Shown: positions 43,085 through 55,384 of the stretch, piece after piece
Position numbering within the stretch: position 1 is the first letter of the stretch
How the letters are laid out: each line of letters starts with the position of its first letter
DNA from: Isoetes taiwanensis
Taxonomy: Eukaryota > Streptophyta > Lycopodiopsida > Isoetales > Isoetaceae
Length of the DNA: 64,000 nt
Direction of reading: 5' to 3'
Assembly (NCBI GenBank): GCA_021234155.1
Contig: JAJEKV010000882.1
Span: forward strand, 1-64,000
Made by a program: the position numbers and the translations under genes
Notes under the pieces: generated by a model
Told to the model about the DNA's origin: nothing
Databases searched by the model: none
Seen by the model: the letters and a program-made list of their open reading frames with translations, nothing else

Positions 43085-43287
43085 GCCCACATGGCATGTT
43101 TGAGCCACCTTGGCATTTTGAGCCACCTTGGCATGTTGGGCTTAGGTGGCATGTTGGAGCCTCCTTGGCATGTTTGGGCCTAGGTGGCATGTTCCGCCTA
43201 GATGGCATCACCTTGGCATGTTGGAGCCTGGGTGGCATCACATGCCAGGTGGCTCAAACATGCCACGTGGGCTACAACATGCCACCT
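43085..43287. repeat. Inverted, then direct, short minisatellite tract
   Basis: From 43085 monomers read as the reverse complement (GCATGTTTGAGCCACCTTGG), and from about 43230 again in the direct orientation, ending in CCACCTAGGC where a further element starts. Confidence 0.85.
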
Positions 43288-44937
43288 AGGCGATTGTAGT
43301 CACGTGTTTAGTGTATGCGATACAGCGTGCGTCCCCTATAACGCATACTATACGGTTTTGCTACCTCGGCCTTTTTCATTACTTTAAATGCGTTATTAAT
43401 GAGTTGTCTAAAATGAGGTGCGATGCGATAAAGCACGTTCACGTGCGTCACGTCTGATTACTTATAGTACTTCCAAGTATTTTAAATATTATTCTACATC
43501 CACCACATCAGTTAAATAAGTCTATTATTATATTGCTTGTGTAGGCACATTGAAAAAGAACATCACATAAATATTATGAAGGCAAATTGTAGAACATTAT
43601 TAACCTGTATGCGCATACAATTAACATTCATCTAAAACATAGACATCATTTTCAAAATTTCAGATTATAGTTTCATAAGGTTCTACTTTCCAAAATTTCA
43701 GATTCTAGTTTCCAAAATTTCAGATCCTAGTAAGTTTCAGAAATTTTCAAAATGTTATAAAGCTCTATTCTTTTCATACCATTCTGTTTTTCAAAATTTC
43801 AGATCATAGTTTTGCCACAATCAAACACTTAAAATCTGAAATAAACATAACCTTGTTGATCATTCTTCTTCATCATTCTCCTCATCTTCTTCCGACTCGG
43901 TTTCAGTGATTGGAATTGGGGAACCTAGTGACAGTCCTCGTAGACGTCATGGATGTGGTATTGAATGGAAGGTCTATTATTCAGCTTTGCACCTTTGATC
44001 AAATAGACGATGCTGAGCCTGCTTTCAGCAGACTATGGCAGAGAATAATAAGCATGGCAAGTAATTTGATCTCCATATCCACTTTCAACTGCCACTAGAT
44101 TGTACAAGAAAAAGAACATTTTATTAACATCTAGAACAGGCCTACAATGAAAGTGCAATACTTGGACTGCTGCAAGGTTTTCATGTCTGTACCACTTTTA
44201 ATAACGAGAAATCCAGATGTAAGTTTCAAATGGTAAAGCCCCTTTTCCCCTATCTCTGAAATGCTGATTATATTGCACAGCTGGAAAGCTTCACTTACCC
44301 TGGCAATAGAATATATTTAGAGCAGGTAGAGGAGGGCAAGTTTCAGGTGGAGCTCCATATCTACAAGCATCATATGGTTTAGACAAGCATCAATGGAAGC
44401 AATAATGGAAGTCGGAATGGAAGCAATAATGTACCTGCTGTATAAATTTGTACATTCGTTGCCTGGATGATTCCACACAAAATCCAGATCATATATTAGC
44501 AGTAGCAGGAGACCTAGACCCTGAAAAATGGCCGATTCTGATATTAGAGGATGAATGGAAATGAAAAAAGAAGCTGAAGAAGCATAATATCATATAGACC
44601 TGTTCTGTTCAAAGGAAGCTCTGTTCAAAGGAAGATCCACATGAAATCGATCTGACTTCGCTCAAATCCTCCAGAACCGTGCATTAGAAACTCTGTCAAC
44701 GACCTTAGCTTGTGCAATCGATCCCTCTGATCTACATCGTGAAGCGGCTACGAGAGCACATATTTTAGGGTTCGGAGGTCGATAATAGCATTAGGGTTCT
44801 AAGGGTTCTAAGGTAAACCCCGCCAAAAAAAAATATTATTATTTTACCCCCATTTTGTAACGTACCGTACGTACGAAATAACATATAAAGTACTATACGC
44901 CCAAATTGATTTCGTACGCGTACGAAAACAACACTGA
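43288..44937. mobile_element. 1.65-kb insertion in the minisatellite
   Basis: The interval is unlike the monomers and is bordered by ACCTAGGC on both sides (43280-43287 and 44938-44945), which would be an 8-bp target duplication but is also a normal monomer word. Terminal similarity is weak (GATTGTAGTCACG against the reverse complement CAGTGTTGTTTTCG). The right end is rich in CGTACG words. The core holds the candidate spliced transcript below. Confidence 0.5.
43860..44830 (-). ncRNA. Candidate spliced transcript without clear protein
   Basis: On the minus strand AACCCTAA-type words (44760-44820) precede sequence with splice-like signals: TTTTTCAG|GGTCTAGG near 44520, TCCAG|GC near 44460, and GCAGGTACA near 44430. 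Exon-like pieces give no long protein. AACCCTA near a start is common in plant genes. I regard it as a captured gene fragment or non-coding transcript; low certainty. Confidence 0.25.
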
Positions 44938-45125
44938 CCTAGGCTCCAATAACATGCCAAGGTGGCTCCAACATGCCACCTAGGCTCAAAGATGCCAAGG
45001 TGGCTCAAACATGCCACCTAGGCCCCAACATGCCAAGGTGGCTCAAACATGCCACGTGGGCTCCAACATGCCACCTAGGCTCCAACATGCCACCTAGGCT
45101 CAAACATGGCATGGTGACATGGCAT
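44938..45125. repeat. Minisatellite tract resumed
   Basis: Same 19-bp monomers in direct orientation as at 37.6-40.9 kb. Confidence 0.9.
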
Positions 45126-45460
45126 GCCAAGTAAACAAGGCTAAGTTTTGACTAGGCTAAAAATGAAAAGATGTCCATCTTTGGTCTTTTCATTGGGTAA
45201 TGTTGGCAAATTTTGGGTGACATGGCTAGATGATGGTGACCTGGACATGATGACTTGGACTTTATGCAGAAATATGATATCCTTTGGAATTTTTAGTAGA
45301 GGAGTTTGGCAAGGAATGGAATGGAGGGATCTTTGGTGACACCCTTCCCCAAATCGAACTAGGCGGGACTTTGTGCGGCTTCCTCACAGGAGGGAGAGAC
45401 TAGACCCAAGAGGCTAGACCAGGCCGGTTGTTGGCGTGGAATATTCGCTCCAATCCGGTG
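45126..45460. repeat. Second copy of the minisatellite flank
   Basis: Colinear with 40881-41170; small indels separate the two copies. Confidence 0.8.
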
Positions 45461-45780
45461 ATCTTCACCTATTTTGATGTAGAATCTTGATGATTTATTC
45501 GAAAAGGCAAAACTTTTGAAGCGGTTCGGAAAAGGCTTAAGGGCAATATTTTGAAGCGGTCTTGGCGATTTCTTTCAAAGCGGGGCTTTTGAGCAGTTTT
45601 GAAAAGGGCTTTTAGTTCTTGAATAAGGCTCCAAAATCTGTTTCTTCCAAACAATTGAATCTTAGCGTTCTTTGGGCTCCAACATGCCACCTAGGCTCCA
45701 ACATGCCAAGGTGGCTCGGGCATCCACCTAAGCTCAAGCATGCCATCTAGGCACTCAAGTGGTGACATGGCATGCCGGGT
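45461..45780. repeat. Unassigned stretch ending in a third monomer tract
   Basis: 45461-45670 shows no gene; 45671-45775 has four to five monomers and again GGTGACATGGCATGCC. Confidence 0.6.
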
Positions 45781-45949
45781 AAGCCATCATCTCCACTGTT
45801 GGTCGATCAGGTTCTCGACCATCCGATCTAGAGCTCCATTGAAGACACATACTATAGTTTTACAATATATATATATATATACAAGTGGTTGTACTATGAG
45901 GGACTGTACAAATTCGACTGGAAGCAAAATGCAGTGCCATCCAACAAAG
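45781..45949. other. Spacer
   Basis: Contains a short (AT)n run at 45868-45882; nothing else seen. Confidence 0.4.
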
Positions 45950-46493
45950 ATTCTATTAAGATTCTCCTAGATTCTCTAGACTCTAGAAAGATTTCCCTAG
46001 ATTCTATGAGATTCCATCAATGTTAAACTTATATTCCCAAGATCCATTGATGATTCTTGGAGGGATTGTACAAATTCGACTAGAAGTCAAACTTAAAGTC
46101 ATGCAATGAAGATTCTATAGAGATTCTCCAAAATCCCATCAAGATTCTCTAGATACTCAAAGATTTTTCGAAGATTCCCTAAGATTCCTTATATTCTCTT
46201 GATATTCCTAGAGATTCCTTAAGATTCTCTTTATATTTCCTTGATTTCCAAAGGTTATCCCAAGATTCCTTTAGATTCTCTTAGATTCCTTTAGATTCCT
46301 AAAGATTTCTCTTGAGATTTCCTAGATTCCTCTAGACTCCCTAAGATTCCATGTAGATTCTTCTAGATTCTCTTAGATTCTATGAAGATTCCCCTATAGA
46401 ACACACTTATTGTCAAAGATTCCCTAAAATCCTTGGATTCTCCATCGATTCCCTAAGATTCCACTAAGATCCCCTAGATTCTTAAGGTTCCAT
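45950..46493. repeat. AGATTCC-rich degenerate array
   Basis: Dozens of AGATTC(C/T) words spaced about 10-16 bp, separated by CTAGA, CTTAG and TCAAAG-type words. Similar sequence recurs at 58020-58680. Confidence 0.8.
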
Positions 46494-47880
46494 ATAAAAA
46501 ATTCCCTAGATTTTCAAATATTATTTGAAGATCCGTTTAGATTCCCAAGATTCTATGTAGATTCTCCTAGATTCCTTTAAATTCTATGAAGATTCCCCCT
46601 AGATTCTCAAAGATTCCATCGGGATTTCCCTAGATTCTTAAGCATTTTTTGAAGATTCTCTTAGATTCCCTAGATTCTTTTGAGATTCCCATAGATTCCT
46701 TAAGATTCTCTTAAGATTCCCTTGATTCCCAAATATTATCCCAAGATCCTCTAAGTTCCCAAGTTTCTACATAGGTTCTCTTAGACTCCCTTAGGTTCTA
46801 TGAAGATTCCCTAAATTATCCAAGGTTGCGGAGCGATGCCAAACCACTACTCATTAAAAAGCTTTAGATGAGAGGAATCCAATGGCATGGGTCTCACATT
46901 GATCACGAGATCTCCATCGCAAGATAAAAGTCGTTTGAGGCTGAGACAAAGAAGGAAGCTTCACGGAAAGGGGTGCCACTTCATTACCTTTTCATTAAGG
47001 TTCCATATAAAAATTCCCTAGATGTTCAAATATTATTTGAAGATCCGTTTAGATTCCCCAAGATTCTATGTAGATACTCCTAGATTCCTTTAAATTCTAT
47101 GAAGATTCCCTAGATTCTCAAAGATTCCATCAGGATTTCCCTAGATTCTTAAGCATTTTTTGAAGATTCTCTTAGATTCCCCTAGATTCTTTTTGAGATT
47201 CCATAGATTCCTTAAGATTCTCTTAAGATTCCCTTGATTCCCAAATATTATCCCAAGATCCTCTAAGTTCCCCAAGTTTCTACATAGGTTCTCTTAGACT
47301 CCCTTAGGTTCTATGAAGATTCCCCTAAATTATCCAAGGTTGCGGGCGATGCCAAACCACTACTCATTAAAAGCTTTTCGATGAGAGGAATCCAATGGCA
47401 TGGGTCTCACATTGATCCGAGATCTCCATCGCAAGATAAAGTCGTTTGAGGCAAACACAAAGAAGGAAGCTTTCCGAAAGCTTCATAATTAATGGGGTGC
47501 CACTTCATTACCTTTTCATTAAGGTTCCATATAAAAATTCCCTAGATGTTCAAATATTATTTGAAGATCGTTTAGATTCCCAAGATTCTATGTAGATACT
47601 CTAGATTCCTTTAAATTCTATGAAGATTCCCCTAGATTCTCAAAGATTCCATCAGGATTTCCCTAGATTCTTAAGCATTTTTTGAAGATTCTCTTAGATT
47701 CCCCTAAATTCTTTTGAGATTCCCATAGATTCCAATGGCATGGGTCCCACATTGATCCGAGATCTCCATCGCAATATAAAAAAGTCGTTTGAAATGACAC
47801 AAAAGAAGGAAGCTTCCTGGAAAGCTTCATAATTAATGGGGTGCCACCTCATTACCTTTTCATTAAATAAGGGTGCCACC
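46494..47880. repeat. Three tandem ~0.5-kb higher-order units of the AGATTCC array
   Basis: AAGGTTCCATATAAAAA starts units at 46494, 46997 and 47521. Each has an AGATTCC part and a non-repetitive part (GCCAAACCACTACTCATTAA, CATGGGTCTCACATTGATC, GAAGGAAGCTT). The third unit is shortened by an internal deletion and ends with GGGGTGCCACCTCATTACC. Confidence 0.85.
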
Positions 47881-48999
47881 TCACCTCATTTAATATAAAA
47901 AATGTTTTTTAATAAAAAAATGAATGGCTAGGATATCTCCTCCCCCTTTTGATCTAACGGTTAATATTGATTACACCAAATTCACTTTTTTTTGGAAGCT
48001 TCCTTGCACCTTGCTTGTAAAAATCAAGGGCCATGATTTTCCCTCCCCTTTTTTATCCAATGGTCCAGGGATGTGTTGCATGCCCTCACGCATGGCCATG
48101 CATGCCCCATGCATGACCCATCCATAATCCAATGGCTGAGGTTTCGCCACACAACTTGTGCCCCAATCCAAATGACAAAGAAGCACATCACATATTTTAG
48201 CACATTATATAAACCATGGGTGCATCGTTTCCCTGGGACACATAGAATAATTTTATAAATATAATGATATAAGAGCTATAAATAATATAGGATGTTCTTT
48301 TGCCCCAAAGTGAGAGATTTTTGGGCTTGAGTTGCCCCATCTTGCATATGGACATGGCATATGTTCAATGGCCTCACGATTTTTCCTAGCACAAACCCGA
48401 TAAGCTTGGGTATACCATTACTTGCATTGCACTTTGGGCGGTATGGAAGCACATGTGGCTATAGCACTAGGGGACCAGGAAATATCAACGGTCAAGATGA
48501 AAAACATCTTCAACCATGGTGTTGCCTCATGGCAATCTCACATGGCAGAAAATGGCGAAGAGATTATGATAAGTCCCTTGATAGACTAGGCTCATTTGAG
48601 GGGGCTTCTACATATTTTTAAGTGTTCCTGTCGTCGGGTCTTGGGAGGATTTGCCCCTCCCCAAATGACGAGTAACTCTAAGTTGTGGCTAGTAGGGGTT
48701 GTGAGCCCTAGGCGGGAGCAATAGCTCAAGCCCATTGGGGCCTTTAAATTGCAGTAACTCAATATTTAAATAATATATCTTTCTAGCCTTTAGAAAAAAA
48801 AAGAATGGATTAATCCCATTTTGACACTGTTTTGGCGAATCTGAATAGCCTAAACTATTGACCATTGAAATATTATCTGCTATGTCTATATTATATTCAT
48901 TATCTATTGATTGATGTATCCGCTATTATATAGCCCCGTCGGATAAAAAAATAAAACCAAGGGCTAAGATCTCGATCTTCGTCTTCCCTATCGATTAAT
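47881..48999. other. Unassigned stretch
   Basis: Contains GCATGC-rich sequence at 48068-48125 and an ATAAAAAAATAAAACC word near 48941-48956 that resembles a LINE 3' end. No gene recognised. Confidence 0.35.
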
Positions 49000-49398
49000 T
49001 TGAACTTTTTGGATTGGGCGGCGGGCTTCTTTAGGCGGGATTGGAACATTTTTTGGCGGTTCGCTCTTCTTGGTAGGGAAAGCAGAGGCGATTTGCTCTC
49101 TTTCTTTCCTTTGTGTCAGGGATTTCTTCTTTCGAATCGATATTTAAGCCTTTCTCGGCGGCCCGATCATGGTGGGTCTTCTTCTCTGCTCCCCCTTGAT
49201 CATACTTTGTTTTTGGCCTTTCCGGGATCTCCTTTTTCGCCGGATTCATCCACGTCCTCTTCTACCACAACTAAATTGTGTATGATGCCCCGTAAAGCTC
49301 TACTTTATCTTTATTTTTTTATGTGCTCTGCGGTGGACGAACCTTGTGTTTTGCTTAGTATTGGGCTTGCTCAAGTATTGAGGAAGGTGTGTTGGTGA
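49000..49398 (+). CDS. 132-codon open frame, unrecognised
   Basis: Open from ATG 49000; Leu/Phe/Ser-rich (RFALLGRESRGDLLSFFPLC, SSTSSSTTTKL). No domain or signal recognised and no relative nearby, so it could be a chance frame. A duplicated word (ACATGGC(T/A)(G/C)GATCGGTG-like) follows at 49413 and 49540. Confidence 0.2.
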   Translation: MNFLDWAAGFFRRDWNIFWRFALLGRESRGDLLSFFPLCQGFLLSNRYLSLSRRPDHGGSSSLLPLDHTLFLAFPGSPFSPDSSTSSSTTTKLCMMPRKALLYLYFFMCSAVDEPCVLLSIGLAQVLRKVCW

Positions 49399-50334
49399 CA
49401 AGAACATAAGAACATGGCTGGATCCGGTGGAAAGGAATTGCGGTTATGCGCGCTTGCCCAATAGAGCCACAAAACTTGAATTTTTGTGCTTTGTTTGAAG
49501 GGCACGGGCGGGTTTGAAGATGTGTTGGTGCTAAGAACATGGCACGGATCGGTGAAAAATGAGCATGGTAGGGATCATGTCGCACAATAATGCGCGTTCT
49601 TGTTTGATCCAAGAATGCTTGATCACGCTAACAAGTAGAAAGCGACCAAAAGCAGGTATCATCCATGCTTTTCTTTCTTTTGCATTTGCCCTTTTTTTTA
49701 AGTGCGATTATGTATATAATCGTTGTTCTCTAACGCGGTATGCGGTAAAGCTTAACATCGGTGTAGATTTTAAAGCGAGGTAAAAATCATTGAACTTGTT
49801 CTTTTTTTTGTATGATCTAGGCATTTTTGAACATGATTGTTTTTCCTTATTCGGATCTGAAGGCGGTCTTGAAAGTAATGGATCAATGATGCGAAGACCC
49901 CTTTCTTATCAAAATTAAGCAACAATTGGTTGTGGGAGTATCTTTGCAACTAACAAGGGTTTAAAATTGGAAAAATGGAACACCATTCCATCTAAAATAG
50001 TTTAGAATTGGAAAAGTGGAACATCATTCCATCTAAAGGATTGTAATGCATTTTCTGCTTTCAAAATTATGAATTCCATGAATTTCAACGTTTTCAGTGG
50101 CATTTAAATTATTTGTATCTAATGGTTGATACCTCCATTACCTTTCCTTCCTTATTAATTAGTGTTAGAATCTTAGAATTTGGATTACAATCTAATATTA
50201 TTATGCTGTGTGGGTTTGTTTGGGTTCGATTCCCAAAAGGCTTCTTTATTTTAAAATAAACAAAATTAATAAAGGATCCATAGATATATTGACTTTTAAA
50301 TTGTGTATATACTATTTTTTTTTTTCAATTGTGC
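49399..50334. other. Unassigned stretch with a tRNA-like B box
   Basis: GGTTCGATTCCC at about 50224-50235 fits a pol III B box and may be a SINE head; no A box of good quality. TGGAACACCATTCCATCTAAA is repeated at 49976-49996 and 50017-50037 with one difference. Confidence 0.35.
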
Positions 50335-50545
50335 ACCACGTGTCCACATTTCATTAGTTAAAATAGTGCTTTGTCATTTAAAAAAGTATGCCATGTGTTA
50401 ATATTTCATTGGTTAAAAATCACATTTAAAAAGTAATAATGTGTCGAAAAAATATTTTTATTTTTAATAAATTATGCCACGTGTCAATATTATATTCGTT
50501 ATATTTTTTTAAAGTATGACACGTGTCGATATTTCATTGGCCTAA
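50335..50545. repeat. Four spaced copies of a CACGTGTC-containing unit
   Basis: TATGCCACGTGTCAATATTT-type words occur near 50335, 50387, 50474 and 50515, usually followed by CATTGG. CACGTG is the G-box core bound by plant bZIP/bHLH factors; here it may simply be a repeat. Confidence 0.6.
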
Positions 50546-51107
50546 AGACACATTGGAAACAACATCTTTCTTTTTCTATGTGTACTATTAGTGCTTTTTT
50601 ACATGTCTTTATTTTAGAAAAACAATAGTTAGTAGCATTAAAAACAATAGCTAGATTTAAGTAACAGGTGGTACTTGGTTAAATAACATGTAATTTTTTT
50701 TAAAAAACCATCTTACTTTGACGTTGTAATTTAAGTTTACACATGTAGTAATATCTAAACCAACGGCGTGTTATTTTTGATGAACAACAACGTATGGCTC
50801 ATGAAAAAACCACCGATCCGCGTAAAAAACCACACGTTGACAAAATTTTGCGAAAAACAATAGTGAAAAAGGACGTTGACAAAAAAAGGGTGCCAAAAAA
50901 AAACCCGCGATTGGAAATTTTACGCAAAAACCCTTTTGTCTCTTTTGTGCAAATCCGGGATAAGCGGGCCCGTGGACTTTTGGAGCCATTTTGGTGTTGT
51001 TTTGGCATAAAACAACACTTCCGTACAAATAAAAAAAGCGTGGACCAAAAATTGGGGTCGATTGTGCTTTTTGTCTCCCTCGGGCCTACCTAGGCTGGAG
51101 CGTAACA
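50546..51107. other. Unassigned AT- and lysine-codon-rich stretch
   Basis: Overlapping open frames of 60-99 codons on both strands without any recognisable protein; treated as chance. Confidence 0.3.
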
Positions 51108-51114
51108 TACATGT

Positions 51115-52434
51115 AAGTATATATACATCAACATCACATGGCCATCACGAAGAGGGCTCACCACATATCTGCATAGACGGAGATCGATTACATCACATAT
51201 GGAGATCCTACCCAAGGCTCGGGACTCAGGGGGATGGTGGCGGCTTGGGTCTCGAAGTCATTGCGAGGCGAATTCATGGCAATGGATTTGGGCTGGCATA
51301 AGAACATGGTTTGGGGTAGTCCACTCCATCAGCCCCTCTGTGCACACTTTGCGAGTAGGTTGAAAAGTCTTGGGACCTAGCTTGTAGCCAGCACGGATGC
51401 ATAGCCAAAGGGGCTACTCCCGGGTTACATCTCCCGATTCAGATGGGGCAGGTGGGATTTCTCCCACCGTGAGCTAGCATGCTGACTCAAGGTGACTGGG
51501 AGAGGGCCATTGCCCGTGCGACCGTGAACTCCATGGAAGGTGTACACCACCCCCAGAGTGTCGAACCCATGCAAAGCAGCATGCGGTGCGAGCATTAGGT
51601 CTAGTGCACTTTAGTACCCGATAGGCGTTACTACGGAGGGGCGTGATCATGAGTCGGGGATATGTACCTCCTTGTAAGCCCGGTCGGTCCCGCCACCCAC
51701 AACCCGGTGTGGCTCTTATACCAGGGCAATTTAATAGTGCATTAGAGAGGACTAGCTAGGAGCATCAACTACTAGGTTTTTGGGGCCTCTACCCCCTTCC
51801 CAATACAATGATTCCACGAGATCATCATCACATACATATCATAGAAGAACTAAAGAATAAGATTTAATCTAAATCCACGGAAGTTAGGTTCTTTTAGTTA
51901 TGGCTTGCTATTTAGAGGTCTAGATGGTACATTATGGGCAATTCACTAGGCTAAACCTACTTACTCTATGCGGGGTAGATTAGACTATTGAATTGGCAAA
52001 ATACCTGATCCACGGCTTGCTCCTCTGCTTTGAGCAGCGTCCATGTTGCTGAACTGCTTGAAGATGAAGGCAGGAAAGGAAAGGCCGATGGTGGGCTGCT
52101 TTCAGTGAAGGACCCGAGTCGAGATTGGCTCTTGAAGCAAGCGGCTTGAAGCTTTAGAAGGCGTGGGCTGAATTGGAAATTTAGGGTTTGGATACCTTAA
52201 ATAGGCTATCAGTTAGGGCTAGGGTTTCCAACGACCTTTGAGATGCCCACTTATTATTTAAGTGGCCTAAAGTGCACACATGAATAAATGTGCACACACT
52301 TGCAAGTTGCCCCCTAGGGTGCTACTTGCTTTCTGTCGGCTATACCGCGTCGTCGGGGATGGATGGTGTGTCTGGCGTGTGATGCGATACAATATCGTCC
52401 TCGGGCAGGTATCTTTTGTCTTTGGAGCGTCACA
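51115..52434 (-). repeat. Probable 3' LTR of the chromovirus
   Basis: On the minus strand the LTR would begin TGTGACGCTCCAAAGAC at 52434, right after a polypurine run. The far end is uncertain; CA at about 51115 is a guess, and a similar TGTTACGCTCCAG word at 51107-51095 hints at a second LTR start nested beyond. No second copy of the LTR is visible upstream of gag. Confidence 0.45.
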
Positions 52435-52447
52435 TTCTCCCCACCTT
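52435..52447 (-). other. Polypurine tract
   Basis: AAGGTGGGGAGAA on the minus strand directly precedes TGTGACG. GGGGAGAA before TGT is a common plus-strand primer and LTR start in plant Ty3/gypsy elements. Confidence 0.6.
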
Positions 52448-53209
52448 GAAAATGATGCTGTCCGCAGCATCGTGGGTCTCCCCACCTTGGGATCTTCTTG
52501 TCCTGCAACCAACTTGATGCATACAATTTATTATTATTACACTTACACAATTATTAGAATTACTCTAAGGTAATATTTTTAGAACATTACTACGACATTA
52601 TATTATCCCAATAACTTATCAATTTATAACTTCATTAAAGTAAGGTGCTTACTAGCCTCACTTAATAGAAGATTTAAGTTTATATAAATTTTGCAATTTC
52701 ATATAAAAATTATCATTCGAGGTACGATTCATTCCTTGCAACACATTTCAACAACTTGTGTTGCAAGTCTTCGTAGTTCGACCTCCTTGCCCTCCGGAGC
52801 ACTCTATTGGCCTGCAGGTCGATACTACGTGAGTACCATTTTAATTATTAATAAAATTATGGTTATAAGGGGACCACCCATCTAATTAACTAAATGAATG
52901 CATGACTAATCTCCTGGCGTAGGAAGAGGATGCTTCTTCCATCGTGGCCGTGGAGATAGCGCCCTATAATACCTATACCTGATGTCCTTTCCCTATGGAC
53001 GTACTTGCCTTATGGTGCAACATTGCTCATGTTCGCGTTTGCCTAACTAATTTCAAGCGAGCAGCGGTCATGTCTACAATGACATTACATCACGTCCTAG
53101 AGATCACCGTTGTGGTCCCATCATCCGATAATTCACGCATGCAACCCATACTTAGCATAGGTTGCATCGTGGGATATCTTAACTACACATGAAATTAAAC
53201 TACACTTCA

Positions 53210-53640
53210 GCCCAGGGCATGCGAGGCGATTGCCGGAGATGACCTTCCGAGTCCCCATTGCTCCATGAGCTGAGATGCTGGCTTAAGTACCCAGCCGGCG
53301 TCTTCCATCGGCAAGTGTTTCCACTTGACCAAATATTGGAGAAACTTTGATCTCCTTGTCTTCTTGATTGCCTTATTAAGGATCAAGTCGCGGGACTATC
53401 TCTAGTTGGCTCTTACGTCATTTCCAACAGCGTTGGCGTGTCCAAGACTTCCTCACGGGTTTGGGTATGCTTCTTCCAGCAAACTCCGTGGAAGACTTTA
53501 TGAATTTTGAGTGTCTTTGGCAGCTCTAACTTGTAGGATTGATTACCTACTCTCTTGGCTATACGGAAGGGGTCAGCCCACCTTGGGCAAGCTTCTTACA
53601 ATTTCCGATCGCGGACTTTGCACCTTCACTTTGATCTTAG
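53210..53640 (-). pseudogene. Chromovirus integrase tail and chromodomain
   Basis: VGNQSYKLELPKTLKIHKVF (about 53545-53486) is the conserved tail after integrase. Further on FLQYLVKWKHLPMEDAGWVL (about 53344-53285) matches the chromodomain core (YLVKWxxxPxxxxTWE), which in chromoviruses guides insertion to heterochromatin. It ends ...SPAIASHALG-stop. Confidence 0.8.
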
Positions 53641-53859
53641 GCGGGCGTTGTCTCAAGCTGGAACTCTCGGCCGTCCGGTGCTTGTCGGCGATGCTCTTTT
53701 TGTCGACTCCTTCTTTGCAAGAAGATATCACCGAACCTCTTCTATCATTTGGCGCATGTCGACCAACATTTCGCTGCGAAACTTCTACCTTTGACGAATT
53801 GTGCCAAATTATGCAGTCCGGACATTGGTAGCGTAGTTGATCATGAGCGGCGACATCGG

Positions 53860-54560
53860 GATGATTCACGCTTGGTGCTATTATAAGCAAACTCAACCAA
53901 GTGAATGTAATCTTCCCCTTGATACGCTTGTTCGGACATAGTTTCTCGACATATCTTCCAAGATTACGTTGGTCGTTGTGTTTGCCCATCCCGGGTCGAG
54001 GATGATAGGCGTGCTCATGGGCTTACCGTGCGGATCGTCGCAAAAGATCACGCTTAAAGGCACTCATGAACCGGGTCTGTCGGAGATGATTTCTCTCGGT
54101 ATACCATGGGCACGAAATTTTTCCTTTGTGAAGAAGCGTTGTATCCAAGAGGGTAATGGGTGGTCTGCAAGGCACAAAGTGTGCCATCTTGACTTGTGGC
54201 CACAACCATCGAGGGCATCTTTTCCTCTTGTTGTCCTCGGGAGCCACTGTTATGAAGTCCATCGCGATGACTTCCCACTTAGCGTTAAAACGCTAATGGT
54301 TCCAATATACGGAATTGAAGGCTGCTCTCCTTCGTCTGCGACACGGTGACACTCTTTGATAACGAAAGCTATCGCTTTTTCATCAGCGGCCAATAATAAG
54401 CGCTGCGCACTTTGAAATATGTCTTCATCAATCCTGCGTGGCCAGCTATTGAATTTATTGTGGGTGTCGTGGAGAATCAACTTCCTCACTCTTGATGATT
54501 AGGGCACACACAACTTATTCTTATAGTACAAAAAGTTACCTTCCTTCTTAAAATTCTTGA
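53860..54560 (-). pseudogene. Chromovirus integrase
   Basis: The Zn-binding part starts LHDTHNKFN (54484-54458) and, in a shifted frame, has the YWPLMKK-type word and KECHRVA. The catalytic core has AMDFITVAPEDN (first Asp of D-D-E; about 54270-54230) and GKISCPWYTERNHLRQT... for FKxHGIPREIISDR (second Asp). The Glu region lies within 53860-54050 and is unclear. Confidence 0.8.
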
Positions 54561-54779
54561 AGGTCTCCCTCTCCTTATCCGTTCTTTGCCTCTTTGCACA
54601 TGCTGCGCCCACACTTCCTTGAAGTGCGCATCGTTGGCAAGATTTCTTGATCTTCCTTCGAACTTCGCTGGTGGCGTCGAGATTGCGTTGCGGTGGACTC
54701 TTGTTGTCGGAGGATGCCTTGAAAGCGCAAACGCTACCACATTGAGCTTCCTCGCGACATAGACTATAACAAATCATAT

Positions 54780-55380
54780 TCGAGAACTCCATCCACCTTC
54801 CGGCTGCCTCGGGTTGAGATGTAGTTTGCGTGAACCGCGTAATGGAGTCTCGATGATCCATATCTGCTGGAACTTCCTTCCCGGCAGGTAGTGCCTCAAA
54901 TTCTTAGTGCTCGACGACAGCGCAAGCAACTCTTGGTCATGCATGGTGCCGCGTTTGGCGTCGTTCATCTTAGAGTCATAAGCCACTACTTGCTCTTAGG
55001 TATATCGATCTTTTGTGGCAATTTTACTTGCATCTCGTAAGCGCACAAGTTTGTCCATCTCGAGGTGCGGTCGGGCGGGGTGGTTGTCAAAGCTTCAACA
55101 TCTCGAATCTGCTTGGGCCTTCTTACGCGCGAGATCTGCCCAATCCTTTACTTTTTGCCCTCGTCAAATCGTTGCGGGGCCACTATTTTTGCAAAGTTCT
55201 TCACGAACTTCCTATAATACTGCTGGAGAAAGCGCCGACCTGTTGGGCGTTCGCCGGCCGACCAATGTATGGCTTAGCCGATCTTGGCGGTCGTCGAAAT
55301 CCCCTCCGTGAGATCCGTGCCCGGAGAATCTCTACTCTCTCCATTGCAAAGTGGCGCCGACACAACGTACTGCGTGCTGG
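54780..55380 (-). pseudogene. Chromovirus RNase H
   Basis: AYDSKMNDAKRGTMHDQELL (about 54983-54924) and RHYLPGRKFQQIWII (about 54900-54850) match the end of Ty3/gypsy RNase H (SRKLxxAExNYxxHDxELLAIVxAxxxWRHYLxG). Confidence 0.8.
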
Positions 55381-55384
55381 TGCC

